Shown one piece after another: positions 13,198-21,578 of a DNA stretch of 64,000 nucleotides (the first letter of the stretch is position 1; every line of letters starts with the position of its first letter). Source of the DNA: Piscinibacter sp. HJYY11. GTDB lineage: Bacteria; Pseudomonadota; Gammaproteobacteria; Burkholderiales; Burkholderiaceae_C. The position numbers and the translations under genes are program-made. The DNA lies in contig NZ_JAERQZ010000001.1 in the NCBI RefSeq assembly GCF_016735515.1, forward strand, positions 930,001 through 994,000, written 5' to 3'. The notes under the pieces were generated by a model. That model was not told the DNA's origin and made no database searches. It was given only the letters and a program-made list of their open reading frames with translations.

Positions 13198-13686
13198 ATG
13201 AACACCGCTCCACGCCGCCACGATGCCAAGGCCGATTGGCTACAGCTCGACCAGCAGCTGTGCTTTGCGCTGTATTCCACGTCGCTTGCGATGACCAAGC
13301 TGTACAAGCCGCTCCTGGCACCGCTGGGCCTGACCTACCCGCAGTACCTGGCCTTCCTCGTGCTGTGGGAACGCGACGGGCTCACCGTCGGCGAACTGGG
13401 CGAGCGCCTCTTCCTCGACTCGGGCACGCTCACGCCCCTGCTCAAGCGTATGGAAGCGTCGGGCTGGCTCACGCGCAAGCGGGCTGCCGATGACGAGCGC
13501 CGCGTCGTGGTCCACCTCACACCGGAAGGCCGCGCCCTCCGGCAAAAGGCCAAGCGCGTGCCCGTGCAGCTCGGTCAGGCCATGCAGTGCGACGTGCAGG
13601 AGATCGAAGGCCTCACGCAACGCCTGCAACAACTGCGCGCCAATCTCCTCGACGCCACTGCGGGTGATGCCGCAGGGGCACATTGA
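13198..13686 (+). CDS. ohrR: organic hydroperoxide sensor OhrR (MarR family)
   Basis: MarR-family winged-helix repressor of 162 residues. The reactive cysteine falls exactly at Cys22 ([13 protein letters not shown]), the position used by OhrR of Xanthomonas and Bacillus to sense organic peroxides. The DNA-binding region [20 protein letters not shown] with the downstream wing [10 protein letters not shown] is typical. Its likely target ohr begins 39 bases downstream on the same strand, and a palindromic AT-rich region lies upstream. When the cysteine is oxidised the repressor leaves DNA and both genes are expressed. The ATG at 13198 fits the family start; the upstream extension to 13081 is shadow. 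Confidence 0.94.
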   Translation: MNTAPRRHDAKADWLQLDQQLCFALYSTSLAMTKLYKPLLAPLGLTYPQYLAFLVLWERDGLTVGELGERLFLDSGTLTPLLKRMEASGWLTRKRAADDERRVVVHLTPEGRALRQKAKRVPVQLGQAMQCDVQEIEGLTQRLQQLRANLLDATAGDAAGAH

Positions 13687-13725
13687 TCACCCCCTTCTTC
13701 CACCCACCCCTGAACGGAGCTTCAC

Positions 13726-14151
13726 ATGGCCCTCGAAAAAGTCCTCTACACCGCCCACGCCACCTCCACCGGGGGCCGCACCGGCACCGCCGAGTCGTCT
13801 GACGGCGCCCTCAAGGTCAACCTGAGCACCCCCAAGGAGCTGGGCGGCGCCGGCGGCCCGGGCACCAACCCCGAGCAGCTCTTCGCTGCCGGCTACTCGG
13901 CCTGCTTCATCGGCGCGATGAAGGCCGTCTCGGCCGCGCAGAAGATCAAGCTGCCGGACGACGTGTCGATCAAGGCCGACGTGGGCATCGGCCCCATCCC
14001 CGGCGGCTTCGGCATCCAGGTCGCGATGGCGATCACCGTGCCGGGTTTCGAGAAGGCCCAGGCTGAAGCGCTGGTCGCGGCAGCCCACAAGGTGTGCCCC
14101 TATTCGAACGCGACCCGCGGCAACATCGACGTGACCCTGACCGTGGTCTAA
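13726..14151 (+). CDS. ohr: organic hydroperoxide reductase Ohr
   Basis: Protein of 141 residues of the OsmC/Ohr family, a dimeric cytoplasmic thiol peroxidase that reduces fatty acid and other organic hydroperoxides with lipoylated proteins as electron donors. The two catalytic cysteines are Cys60 ([10 protein letters not shown]) and Cys124 ([13 protein letters not shown]); the active-site Arg region is in ATSTGGRTG and the Glu in [11 protein letters not shown]. It is behind ohrR and probably co-transcribed with it. Its TAA stop overlaps the stop of the convergent asparaginase. Confidence 0.96.
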   Translation: MALEKVLYTAHATSTGGRTGTAESSDGALKVNLSTPKELGGAGGPGTNPEQLFAAGYSACFIGAMKAVSAAQKIKLPDDVSIKADVGIGPIPGGFGIQVAMAITVPGFEKAQAEALVAAAHKVCPYSNATRGNIDVTLTVV

Positions 14152-15092
14152 CCCGCTGGCGACAGCAACTGAAGGATCAACTCCACCCGTGCCTGCGCGG
14201 GTGTGAGTTCACCGGCCGACGGCAGCACGTCGTCGGCCCGTTTCAGCACCCGGCCGTTGCCGCAGCGGCTGCTGCGCCAGACGGTCACGCCCTGGTCCTG
14301 GGCTTCGAGCAATGCCTCCTCCAGCGCCGCGTGCACCGTGCCATTGCCGGTGGCCGCGACCACCAGGCCCTGCACACCGATTTCGCAGGCGGCACGCACC
14401 AGCGCCCCGCTCGCCCCGGCATGGCTGGTGACGATCTCGACCTGCGGCCAGGCATCCGCTTCCATCGGCAGCCACTGCAGCCCAAGCGCCTCGCCTTGCG
14501 GCCAGGCGCGCCACGCCGTCACGGCGCCCTCTTCCACCACGCCCAGCGGCCCGGCATCGCCTGAGCTGAACGCGTCCACGCGGTAGGTGTGGGCCTTGCG
14601 CACATCGGTCGCGGCGTGCACCGTGCCGGACAGCATCACCACCACGCCTCGCGCACCTGGCACGCCGGCCACGGTCACCGCATCGAGCAGGTTCTGCGGG
14701 CCGTCGGCCTGCAGCGAGGTCGCGGGCCGCATCGCCGCGGTCATCACCACCGGCTTCGTCGGCGCCAGCACGCGCTGCAGGAAATAGGCGGTCTCTTCGA
14801 GTGTGTCGGTGCCGTGGGTCACGACGACGCCGGCCACGTCGTCACGCCCAAGGTGATGGGCCGTGCGCTGCGCGAGCGCGCGCCAGATGGCAAACCCCAT
14901 GTCCTTGCTGTCGGCCTGCGCCACCTGCTCACATTCGAGCGGCAGGCCAGCCAACGCGGGCACCGCCTTGACCAGCGCCTCGACGCCCAGCTGCGCCGCG
15001 GTGTAGCCGACGTTGTCAGCCGCATCGGCCGCCGTGCCGGCGATGGTGCCGCCGGTGCCCAGCACCACGATTGTTCTGGAAGTGTTTTGCAT
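14148..15092 (-). CDS. L-asparaginase
   Basis: Protein of 314 residues of the asparaginase/glutaminase family, hydrolysing asparagine to aspartate and ammonia. The N-terminal nucleophile Thr16 is in TGGTIAGT, and the second threonine/Asp pair is in [16 protein letters not shown] Lys follows in [16 protein letters not shown]. No signal peptide is visible, so a cytoplasmic enzyme is likelier than a periplasmic type II one. It is divergent from lexA with only 47 to 56 bases between the starts; the SOS boxes lie in this space, so its transcription may also be influenced by LexA. Confidence 0.9.
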   Translation of the reverse strand: MQNTSRTIVVLGTGGTIAGTAADAADNVGYTAAQLGVEALVKAVPALAGLPLECEQVAQADSKDMGFAIWRALAQRTAHHLGRDDVAGVVVTHGTDTLEETAYFLQRVLAPTKPVVMTAAMRPATSLQADGPQNLLDAVTVAGVPGARGVVVMLSGTVHAATDVRKAHTYRVDAFSSGDAGPLGVVEEGAVTAWRAWPQGEALGLQWLPMEADAWPQVEIVTSHAGASGALVRAACEIGVQGLVVAATGNGTVHAALEEALLEAQDQGVTVWRSSRCGNGRVLKRADDVLPSAGELTPAQARVELILQLLSPAG

Positions 15093-15103
15093 TTCTCGCT
15101 GAG

Positions 15104-15119
15104 CTGGATGAAAATACAG
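15104..15119. promoter_or_regulatory. SOS (LexA) box 1
   Basis: CTGGATGAAAATACAG matches the CTG-N10-CAG pattern of LexA operators. It lies 30 bases upstream of the preferred lexA start and 11 bases upstream of the divergent asparaginase start. Confidence 0.82.
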
Positions 15120-15122
15120 GCA

Positions 15123-15138
15123 CTGGATGAAAACTCAG
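15123..15138. promoter_or_regulatory. SOS (LexA) box 2
   Basis: CTGGATGAAAACTCAG is a second CTG-N10-CAG site, starting three bases after box 1 ends and differing from it at two positions. It ends just before the ribosome-binding region of lexA, as in autoregulated lexA genes. The 19-base spacing between equivalent positions puts the boxes nearly two helical turns apart. Confidence 0.8.
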
Positions 15139-15148
15139 GATGCCGCCG

Positions 15149-15823
15149 ATGGAAGCGCCCAAGCTCACTGAACGCCAACAGCAGATCCTCGATCTCGTGC
15201 AAAGCGCCATCGAGCGCACCGGCGCCCCGCCCACCCGCGCCGAGATCGCGAGCGAGCTGGGCTTCCGTTCCGCCAACGCCGCCGAAGAGCACCTGCAGGC
15301 CCTGGCCCGCAAGGGCGTCATCGAGCTCGTGGGCGGCACGTCGCGCGGCATCCGGCTGAAGTCTGACACGTTGCGCGCCCTGAACGAGATCCGCGGCAAG
15401 CAGTTCAGCCTACCCCTGCCCAGCCTGTCGCAGCTCACGCTGCCGCTGGTGGGCCGCGTGGCCGCCGGCAGCCCCATCCTCGCGCAGGAGCACATCGACC
15501 AGACCTACCTGATGGAAGCGAGCATGTTCCCGCGCCGCCCCGACTACCTGCTCAAGGTGCGCGGCATGAGCATGCGAGACGCCGGCATCATGGACGGCGA
15601 CCTGCTCGCCGTGCAGAAGGCCAAAGACGCCAAGAACGGCCAGATCGTCGTCGCCCGCCTCGGCGAAGACGTGACCGTCAAGCGCTTCCGCCGCACACGC
15701 ACCAGCATCGAGCTGCTGCCCGAAAACCCCGACTTCAAGCCCATCGTCATCCCCTTCGGTGACGTCGACTTCGAACTCGAAGGCATCGCCGTCGGCTTGA
15801 TTCGCAACAACATGATGATGTGA
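15149..15823 (+). CDS. lexA: SOS repressor LexA
   Basis: Protein of 224 residues. The N-terminal winged helix (about 1-68, [18 protein letters not shown] and [22 protein letters not shown]) binds SOS boxes. The C-terminal S24 peptidase domain has the self-cleavage bond Ala106-Gly107 (GRVAAGSP) and the catalytic pair Ser141 (RGMSM) and Lys178 (DVTVKRF), with the 37-residue spacing of E. coli LexA. Cleavage is stimulated by RecA on damaged DNA. The ATG at 15149 was preferred over 15140 because AGGA at 15137-15140 is then well placed and the homology starts there; the upstream ATG abuts an operator. Two boxes upstream imply autoregulation. Confidence 0.96.
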   Translation: MEAPKLTERQQQILDLVQSAIERTGAPPTRAEIASELGFRSANAAEEHLQALARKGVIELVGGTSRGIRLKSDTLRALNEIRGKQFSLPLPSLSQLTLPLVGRVAAGSPILAQEHIDQTYLMEASMFPRRPDYLLKVRGMSMRDAGIMDGDLLAVQKAKDAKNGQIVVARLGEDVTVKRFRRTRTSIELLPENPDFKPIVIPFGDVDFELEGIAVGLIRNNMMM

Positions 15824-15831
15824 GGCGATTG

Positions 15832-16134
15832 ATGGCCTCCATCAAATCACCGAAAGCCAAGACCGCCCAGGAGTGCGAGCGGCTGGAGCAGCTGCCCAAC
15901 ATTGGGCCTTCGCTTGCCGAAGACCTGCGGCTGATCGGCATCGCCCACCCGCGGGAGCTGCGCGGCAAAGACGCTTTCGTGCTCTACCAGAAGCTTTGCG
16001 CGGTGACGGGGCATCGACACGACCCCTGCGTGCTCGACACCTTCATGGCGGCCACCGACTTCATGGGTGGGGCGGAGCCGGCGCCTTGGTGGAACTACAC
16101 GGCGCAGCGGAAGGCATTGTTCGGGCAGGTCTAG
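15832..16134 (+). CDS. helix-hairpin-helix protein, Cdd1-like, downstream of lexA
   Basis: Small protein of 100 residues. Residues about 17-40 (LEQLPNIGPSLAEDLRLIGI) form a helix-hairpin-helix motif of the non-specific DNA-binding kind, and the C-terminal half (LYQKLCAVTGHRHDPCVLDTF, AAPWWNYT-like end) matches the Cdd1-type 'pathogenicity locus' family (my recollection of PF11731), of unknown function. It begins 8 bases after the lexA stop; an alternative GTG at 15820 would overlap that stop. No separate promoter space exists, so it should be induced with lexA in the SOS response. A DNA-related role is inferred only from the HhH motif and this context. Confidence 0.82.
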   Translation: MASIKSPKAKTAQECERLEQLPNIGPSLAEDLRLIGIAHPRELRGKDAFVLYQKLCAVTGHRHDPCVLDTFMAATDFMGGAEPAPWWNYTAQRKALFGQV

Positions 16135-16185
16135 CTTGCGGTGCTGAAGTCGGAGCGGGGAGCGCAGCGGCGGGGTACCGCATTG

Positions 16186-16244
16186 CGTTCATGTCCCCCT
16201 TCCTGAACCCTCCCGGGTTCAGGAATTCCTCCTAATACTTCACT
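16186..16244 (+). repeat. hairpin element copy A
   Basis: It reads from CGTTCATGTCC to ACTTCACT and has an internal perfect hairpin with 11-base arms (TTCCTGAACCC at 16200-16210 and GGGTTCAGGAA at 16215-16225, loop TCCC). The same sequence, about 80 percent alike over its length, recurs in reverse orientation at 16340-16399. Confidence 0.85.
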
Positions 16245-16312
16245 CCATGCGGCACCCCACCACTGCGCTCCGGGCACGGCCGTGAAGCTTCTTTGCATGC
16301 CTCCTTCGTTTC

Positions 16313-16426
16313 GCGGGAAGGGCGTGGGGTGAGGGGCGCAGTGAAGTAAAGGAAGGAATTCATGAACGCGGGAGCGTTCATGAAGGAGGGACATGAACGG
16401 AGCCCCTCACCCCACGCCCTTCCCGC
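16313..16426. repeat. perfect 25-base inverted repeat enclosing copy B
   Basis: The G-rich arm at 16313-16337 (starts GCGGGAAGGGCG) is exactly reverse-complementary to the C-rich arm at 16402-16426 (ends CGCCCTTCCCGC). The 64-base interval carries hairpin copy B. Transcribed or extruded, this gives a long stem with a second hairpin at its tip. Confidence 0.9.
16340..16399 (-). repeat. hairpin element copy B, inverted
   Basis: Reverse-complement copy of the element at 16186-16244. Its internal hairpin pairs CATGAACGC (16361-16369) with GCGTTCATG (16374-16382), loop GGGA. Compared with copy A, the stem differs at two base pairs, and in both cases both partners have changed, so pairing is kept. 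Confidence 0.85.
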
Positions 16427-16445
16427 CGCTCAGACACACAGGAGC

Positions 16446-18875
16446 TCAGGAAGCCCGAGGCTTCAACACCAACACATGCTTCGCCGGCTCAGACGCCCAG
16501 ACCGGCACGCCCTGCACATCGCGCCAGCGGTCAACAAAGCTGCGGTACAGCGGCGAAAACACGATCCCCGACTGCCCCGTCGAATGCATGAAGCGTGACT
16601 TGCTCGGGTCACCCAGGTCATACAGCGCCCGGAACGACGGCCCGTGCTCGTCGAGATAGAGCTCACCGGTCGTCGCGTCGGGCTTCTGCGACACCCGCGA
16701 CACGTTCACCGTGTAGGTGTCGCCGCCCACTGGCGTACGCAGCTCGAAGTACTTGGCCAGGAGCTTCACCCGGCTGAACGGCCGGTGTTCTGACCGCGCC
16801 TGGTGCGCCTTGCCCCACTGCCACTTCGTCACATCGGCACCTTGCAGCGCCTGCAGCTCGTCGAGCGCGCGGGTGAACGCCGAATCGACCTGGTCCTGGC
16901 AGCTCTCTTGCGCGGGCGTGCTCTTGTCGTCGCACCACCAGGCATCGTTGCGCTCCAGCGCGCCCTCCAGCCCTTCGCGGAAACTGCGGGTGGCGATCAG
17001 TCGGTCGAACTGCGCGGCGCCCACCTCGTCGCGGAAGATGCCGTTCGTGAGCTGCCGCGCCCAGGCCCAGGCGATGAGCGGCGCGGCCTTGTCGGCCGCC
17101 ATCGTGCCGTCGAACCCCGCCAGCTCCTTCTGCGCAGCACTGGCCAGCGCGTGCTGAGATTGGGCCTTGCGCAGGAACGGCATCAGCCGCTGCGTGCCGA
17201 GCGAGACCACGTCGGCCTGGATCTGCCGCAGGCTCTCCAGGCTGTGCTTCGGCTTGGCGGCCAGCAACTGCTCGATGCGCTGCTGCCGGTACGGCGCCGC
17301 CCACTCGCTGGTGAGGAAGTGCGGGTAGGAAGCGTCGTGGATGCGCTGGTTGGCGGTGGCGATCCAGCCGCGCGGCGGGTCGGTCTCGCGCGGCGTCCAG
17401 GTCGGCTCGAGCACACCTGCCCAGTCGTAGCGTGCATCCCAGCCCGGCGCGGGCACCAGGCCCTTGAGGTCGTTCTCGGGCTTGCGCACCGGCACGCGGC
17501 CAGCGGCCACGAAGCCGATGCGGCCGTCGACATCGGCCACCACCATGTTCTGCATCGGCGCCAGGTGCTTGCCCGCTGCGGCGATGAACTCGGGCACCGT
17601 GCGCGCCGTGTTGAAGGCAAGTGCGGCGTCGAGCGTGCCGCTGTCCTTGTCGAGCGCCGTCCAGCGCATCGCCAGCACGTAGGCCGGGCGCGTGGACGAG
17701 ACGATGCCTTCGGTCGCACCGCCGATGTCGGAGATGACCGGGCCGTGGCGCGTGCTTCGCGCCGTGATCGTCACATCCGGCTTGCCACGCACCTTGATGG
17801 TCTCGGTGACGCTGACGAATCGGGCCCAGCCCTCGGGCGTCTGGTACTCGGCGGGCTCGTTCGGGTTCACGCGCTCGATGTACAGGTCCTGCACGTCGGG
17901 CCCGGTGTTGGTGAAGCCCCAGGCGACGCGCTCGTTCTGGCCCAGCACCACCATGGGCAGGCCGGGCATGGTCGCGCCGGCCACCTTGAAGCCCGGTGCT
18001 TCGAGGCGGGCGAAGTACCACAGGGCCGGCGCCGTGAGCTTGAGGTGCGGGTCGTTGGCGAGCAGCGGCTTGCCCGTCTCGGTATGCGAGCCGGCCACCA
18101 CCCAGTTGTTGGACCCGACGCCTTCGATGCCCGAGACCGGCGCCGCGCTCAGCGCCGCCTGGCCGAGGTTGGCGTTGAGCTTCAGGCTGCGGAAGAGCGC
18201 GGCATAGTCGGCCGTCGGAAGCGGCTTCTCGCCGGGGTATGGCGGCAGCAGCTCCTGGATGCGATCGACCGGCAGCTGCAGCGCCAGGCGCAGGCGCAGC
18301 AGCTCGCCCGACCAGTTGGCGCCCAGGTCCCAGGCCATCATCGTGGCCCAGCCGATGGTGTCTTCGGGCACCCACGGCTCGGGCTGCAGGCCCGTCAGCA
18401 TGAACTCCGGCGGGCGGGCGCTCAGCTCGTTCTGCACATAGGCGTTGATGCCGGCGGCGTAGGCACTGAGCGCGGCGCGGCCTTCGGCACTCACCTGCTC
18501 CCACTGCTGCGCGGCCGCACGGCGCACGCCGAGCGTGCGGAGAAACTTGTCGGTCTCGAGGGCCGATTCGCCGAAGCCTTCGGCCAGCCGGCCACTGGCG
18601 ATGCGCTTGTGCGTCTCGAGCTGCCACAGCCGGTCTTGCGCGTGCACGTAGCCGAGACCGAAGAACGCATCGTCATGCGAGGCCGCCTTGATGGTGGGGA
18701 TGCCGTCGGCATCACGCTCGATGCGCAGTTCGCCGCGCAACCCGCCGGGGCCGCCCGCCAGCGTGATCGTGCCCTGCGTCGTGGGCAGCACACGGCGGCT
18801 GTAGATCCACAAGGCCACGGCCACGATCAGCGCCAGCCACAGCAGCGCCCAGGCGCCGCGACGTATCCATTTCAT
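16446..18875 (-). CDS. penicillin acylase family (S45) amidohydrolase
   Basis: Protein of 809 residues. An N-terminal membrane segment or uncleaved signal (about residues 5-27) is followed by the Ntn-hydrolase region. Residues about 40-215 resemble the alpha chain (FFGLGYVHAQDRLWQLETHKRIASG). The chain-cleavage site and catalytic N-terminal serine are in GVGSNNWVV, and NDPHLKLTAPALWYFARL follows as in the beta chain. Maturation by autocleavage is expected. Members hydrolyse penicillins, acyl-homoserine lactones or other N-acyl amides in the periplasm; the substrate cannot be told from sequence, and quorum quenching is one possibility. The ATG at 18875 (MKWIRRGAWALLW) begins the signal. Confidence 0.9.
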   Translation of the reverse strand: MKWIRRGAWALLWLALIVAVALWIYSRRVLPTTQGTITLAGGPGGLRGELRIERDADGIPTIKAASHDDAFFGLGYVHAQDRLWQLETHKRIASGRLAEGFGESALETDKFLRTLGVRRAAAQQWEQVSAEGRAALSAYAAGINAYVQNELSARPPEFMLTGLQPEPWVPEDTIGWATMMAWDLGANWSGELLRLRLALQLPVDRIQELLPPYPGEKPLPTADYAALFRSLKLNANLGQAALSAAPVSGIEGVGSNNWVVAGSHTETGKPLLANDPHLKLTAPALWYFARLEAPGFKVAGATMPGLPMVVLGQNERVAWGFTNTGPDVQDLYIERVNPNEPAEYQTPEGWARFVSVTETIKVRGKPDVTITARSTRHGPVISDIGGATEGIVSSTRPAYVLAMRWTALDKDSGTLDAALAFNTARTVPEFIAAAGKHLAPMQNMVVADVDGRIGFVAAGRVPVRKPENDLKGLVPAPGWDARYDWAGVLEPTWTPRETDPPRGWIATANQRIHDASYPHFLTSEWAAPYRQQRIEQLLAAKPKHSLESLRQIQADVVSLGTQRLMPFLRKAQSQHALASAAQKELAGFDGTMAADKAAPLIAWAWARQLTNGIFRDEVGAAQFDRLIATRSFREGLEGALERNDAWWCDDKSTPAQESCQDQVDSAFTRALDELQALQGADVTKWQWGKAHQARSEHRPFSRVKLLAKYFELRTPVGGDTYTVNVSRVSQKPDATTGELYLDEHGPSFRALYDLGDPSKSRFMHSTGQSGIVFSPLYRSFVDRWRDVQGVPVWASEPAKHVLVLKPRAS

Positions 18876-19135
18876 GTTGTGTCCTGTCTCCTTCGAACGG
18901 GGCGCAGCGTAACCGGATGCGTGAGCCGGCGGCCATCCTTCGAACCGACGAACGGCGCACTGCCGCACTCAAGTCCCGCTATTCGCGATTTTGTCGGCAT
19001 CGACCATGCCCACGATCGCCCACACCGGGGAGGCGCCGATGGATTCAAGACGGGGCCTCGTGACACGCCCACGCCGAAAGCAGCATGGACAGCACTTCCC
19101 GGAAAGCGACGGCTCGACGGCGCGGCTGTAGCCGC

Positions 19136-20887
19136 TCAACGCGCGGGCTGCTGCGAGGCGAGCATCTCGTCAAGCGCCACAAGCACATCACGCCCAAGAG
19201 CCGGCTTGTGGAGGATGGACAGGCCTGCCTCCCGGATGCGCAGCAAGACGCTCGTGGACGTCTCACCGGTCAGAATCAAGGTCGGCATCTGGCCGAAGCG
19301 CTCGAACAATCGCGCAGCGATCACCACGCCGTTCTGGTCGCCCAACCGATAGTCCATGAGCACGGCATCGGGCCGCGCATCGGCACCGCTGACGGCCAGC
19401 ATCGCCTCGGGCTCGTCGCTGGCAGCCAGGACCTTCCACCCCGATGTGGCGAGCATGGTGGCCAGGGCATCGCGGATCTGGCTCTCGTCGTCGACGACGA
19501 GCACCGTGCCGCGGTGCAGCTTCGCAGGCGCGGCACTCGCCACCTCGACCGCTTCCGGCTGCGACGACTTGAAGGGAAAGCTCACCGTGAAGGTCGAGCC
19601 GATGCTGACGGCCGACTGCAACTCCACGCTGGCACCCATCAGCCCGGCAATGCGGCTCACGATGGACAGCCCAAGACCCAGCCCCTTTGACCGGTCCCGA
19701 CCCGGATTCCCGGCCTGGAAGAACTCTTCGAACACCTGCTGATGCTGTTCGGGCGGAATACCTGGTCCCGAATCCGACACCGAGATCGAGACCCGCTGCG
19801 CAACCGGCTCCCATGCCAGGCGCAAGGCAACAAACCCAGCGTTCGTGAACTTCATGGCGTTGGACAGCAGGTTCGACACCAGCCGGCTCATCAGTTCCGG
19901 GTCGACCAGCACCCACCAGCCACCTTCGGGCGGCGGCTGGACATCCACGTCGAAGCGCAGCCCGATGCGTTGGGCTTCGACCTGATATGGCGACGCAAGC
20001 TGCCTCAGCAGCGCGGCCAGGTCACACGGAAACTCGCGCACGCTGATGGCACCAGCATCGAGCTTGGAGATGTCGAGCAATGAATCGAGCAGCGACCGGC
20101 TCTGCTCCAGAGCCGACCCAATGCCATTGCTGACCGCCACGACGCGCGGGTCGCCCAGCTGCCCTGCAACGATTTCGAGGGTGGTGGCATTGATGGCCAG
20201 CGCGTGCAACGGCTGTCGCAGATCGTGGCTCGCCGCGGCGAAGAAACGTGTCTTCGCTGCGGCAGCAGCGTTGGCACGATCGCGCTCGGCTTCCAGGCTC
20301 TGCGCCAGCTGCTCCCGCTGGGCCACTTCCCGTACCAGATCGAGCATGGCGGTCCGGTGGTCCCGTACCAGCGTCAGCAGGATGACGTACAGCATGATCC
20401 ACAGGGCCCCAATGAGCGGCCCGAGGCCACCCTGTATCGCCCAGCCCACGGAAAGCGCCAGTGCCTGAGGCGCTGCCCAGGCCGCGTAGCCCGTGACCGT
20501 GCCGCCGACCGACGAGACACCTCCCGCCGCCACGCCTGCCGCGATCACGCAGGCAAGGTAGGTTTCAGGCGTCACGCCATGAAGGAAGAACACCGGCAAG
20601 ATGGCCGCCTTGAGCAGGCCGACCACCCCGATGCTGATCGTCAACCGGCGCAAGGCACGCCCTGGCTCTTGCCCAGCGATCTTCAGGGCGCTCGTGACAT
20701 GCGTCGTCCTCGCGGCGTGGACCGCGATGCAGGCGAGGTACCACACGACGGCAACTGCGCCATAGCCGATCGAGTAGGCCAGATAGGCCTGAAACAGATC
20801 GGCGATCAGCACGGGAACGATGACACGCCACCGCTGCCGGGCGATCAGGTGCACCCGGTGGTGGTCGAGGGCGCTGCGTTCATCCAA
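19136..20887 (-). CDS. hybrid sensor histidine kinase with C-terminal receiver
   Basis: Protein of 583 residues. Five or six hydrophobic segments fill about 22-175, with little periplasmic loop. A short coiled coil leads to the HisKA box ASHDLRQPLHAL with His221; the ATPase domain has NLLSNAMKFTNAG, DSGPGIPPE and GLGLGLSIV. The C-terminal receiver has phospho-acceptor Asp512 (VLMDYRLG) and Lys561 (ILHKP). It is in an operon behind the LuxR-type regulator: the regulator TGA overlaps this gene. The TTG at 20887 is the first in-frame start in that overlap; a GTG a few codons downstream is also possible. The signal is unknown, probably intramembrane. Confidence 0.88.
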   Translation of the reverse strand: MDERSALDHHRVHLIARQRWRVIVPVLIADLFQAYLAYSIGYGAVAVVWYLACIAVHAARTTHVTSALKIAGQEPGRALRRLTISIGVVGLLKAAILPVFFLHGVTPETYLACVIAAGVAAGGVSSVGGTVTGYAAWAAPQALALSVGWAIQGGLGPLIGALWIMLYVILLTLVRDHRTAMLDLVREVAQREQLAQSLEAERDRANAAAAAKTRFFAAASHDLRQPLHALAINATTLEIVAGQLGDPRVVAVSNGIGSALEQSRSLLDSLLDISKLDAGAISVREFPCDLAALLRQLASPYQVEAQRIGLRFDVDVQPPPEGGWWVLVDPELMSRLVSNLLSNAMKFTNAGFVALRLAWEPVAQRVSISVSDSGPGIPPEQHQQVFEEFFQAGNPGRDRSKGLGLGLSIVSRIAGLMGASVELQSAVSIGSTFTVSFPFKSSQPEAVEVASAAPAKLHRGTVLVVDDESQIRDALATMLATSGWKVLAASDEPEAMLAVSGADARPDAVLMDYRLGDQNGVVIAARLFERFGQMPTLILTGETSTSVLLRIREAGLSILHKPALGRDVLVALDEMLASQQPAR

Positions 20888-21509
20888 TCACCGCTCCCCG
20901 GGTGGCGGCCAGGAAGACGGCTTCCGTTCGATTCTTTACACCGACGATGCCGTAGATGGCCGCCAAATGCGTCGCGACCGTGGCGGCCGAAATGCCCAGC
21001 TCGCGCGCGATGAGCTTGTTGCTGTGCCCTCGCAAGGCCGACCGCAGAACGTCCGCCTGCCGATTCGTCAGTTCGGGAAAGCTCTGGTGCACCGTCGGCG
21101 CCGGTACTCGCCGTGCGGGCAAGGGCTCCATGCTCGGCAAGTAGATCTGGCCTGACAAGACACGCTGGAGCGCGTCGGTCAACTCCCGCTTGCTCGCCCC
21201 CTTCGGGATGAAACCGCAGGCGCCCAGCTGGATGGCGCGATTGACGATGTCGGGGCTGCGCTCGCCCGACAGGATGACGATGCGGGCATCGGGAGCCTGT
21301 GCCTTGAGCTTTTCGAGCATCGTCTGGCCATCGCAGTCCTCCAGCCACCAGTCGAGCAGGACCAACTCGAATCGCTGGGTTGCGGCAAGGTCCGCGGCGT
21401 TCTGCCATCCGGAAGCATGGGCCAGTTGAATGTCGGGCTTGAGCGTCGCCAGCAGGAGCGCAAAGCCTTCGCGGAACAGGGCATGGTCATCTACCAGCAG
21501 AGCGTTCAT
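20880..21509 (-). CDS. LuxR/NarL-family response regulator
   Basis: Protein of 209 residues. The receiver domain (about 1-115) has the acidic pair in LLVDDHALFREGF, phospho-acceptor Asp53 (LVLLDWWLED) and Lys103 (FIPKGASKREL). The C-terminal LuxR helix-turn-helix (about 148-200, LTNRQADVLRSALRGHSNKL and ELGISAATVATHLAAIY) binds DNA. It precedes the hybrid kinase with an 8-base overlap, so the two are translationally coupled partners. The kinase's own receiver suggests an internal relay or phosphate sink. Confidence 0.92.
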   Translation of the reverse strand: MNALLVDDHALFREGFALLLATLKPDIQLAHASGWQNAADLAATQRFELVLLDWWLEDCDGQTMLEKLKAQAPDARIVILSGERSPDIVNRAIQLGACGFIPKGASKRELTDALQRVLSGQIYLPSMEPLPARRVPAPTVHQSFPELTNRQADVLRSALRGHSNKLIARELGISAATVATHLAAIYGIVGVKNRTEAVFLAATRGAVIG

Positions 21510-21578
21510 CGGCCGTTCTCTTGTGGACGCCCAAGAGTACAGACCTGGCCGTGGAGGCAGATCCTTCGTTTGAACGAT

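Larger units (their letters stand above)
16135..16445. other. non-coding gap filled by nested inverted repeats
   Basis: The only gap over 300 bases. I see no convincing gene. It holds two imperfect inverted copies of a 58-60-base hairpin element (16186-16244 and 16340-16399) and, overlapping the second, a perfect 25-base inverted repeat (16313-16337 with 16402-16426). Both neighbouring genes end here (the HhH gene from the left, the acylase from the right), so the structures may also act as terminators for converging transcripts. Confidence 0.8.

Noticed and set aside
16446..18875. The acylase as a quorum-quenching enzyme
   Set aside because: Penicillin acylase-family members cannot be split into acyl-homoserine lactone or beta-lactam acylases by the motifs visible here.
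18876..19135. 260-base gap between the acylase and hybrid kinase genes
   Set aside because: No gene, tRNA-like fold or clear hairpin seen; it holds the acylase promoter region.
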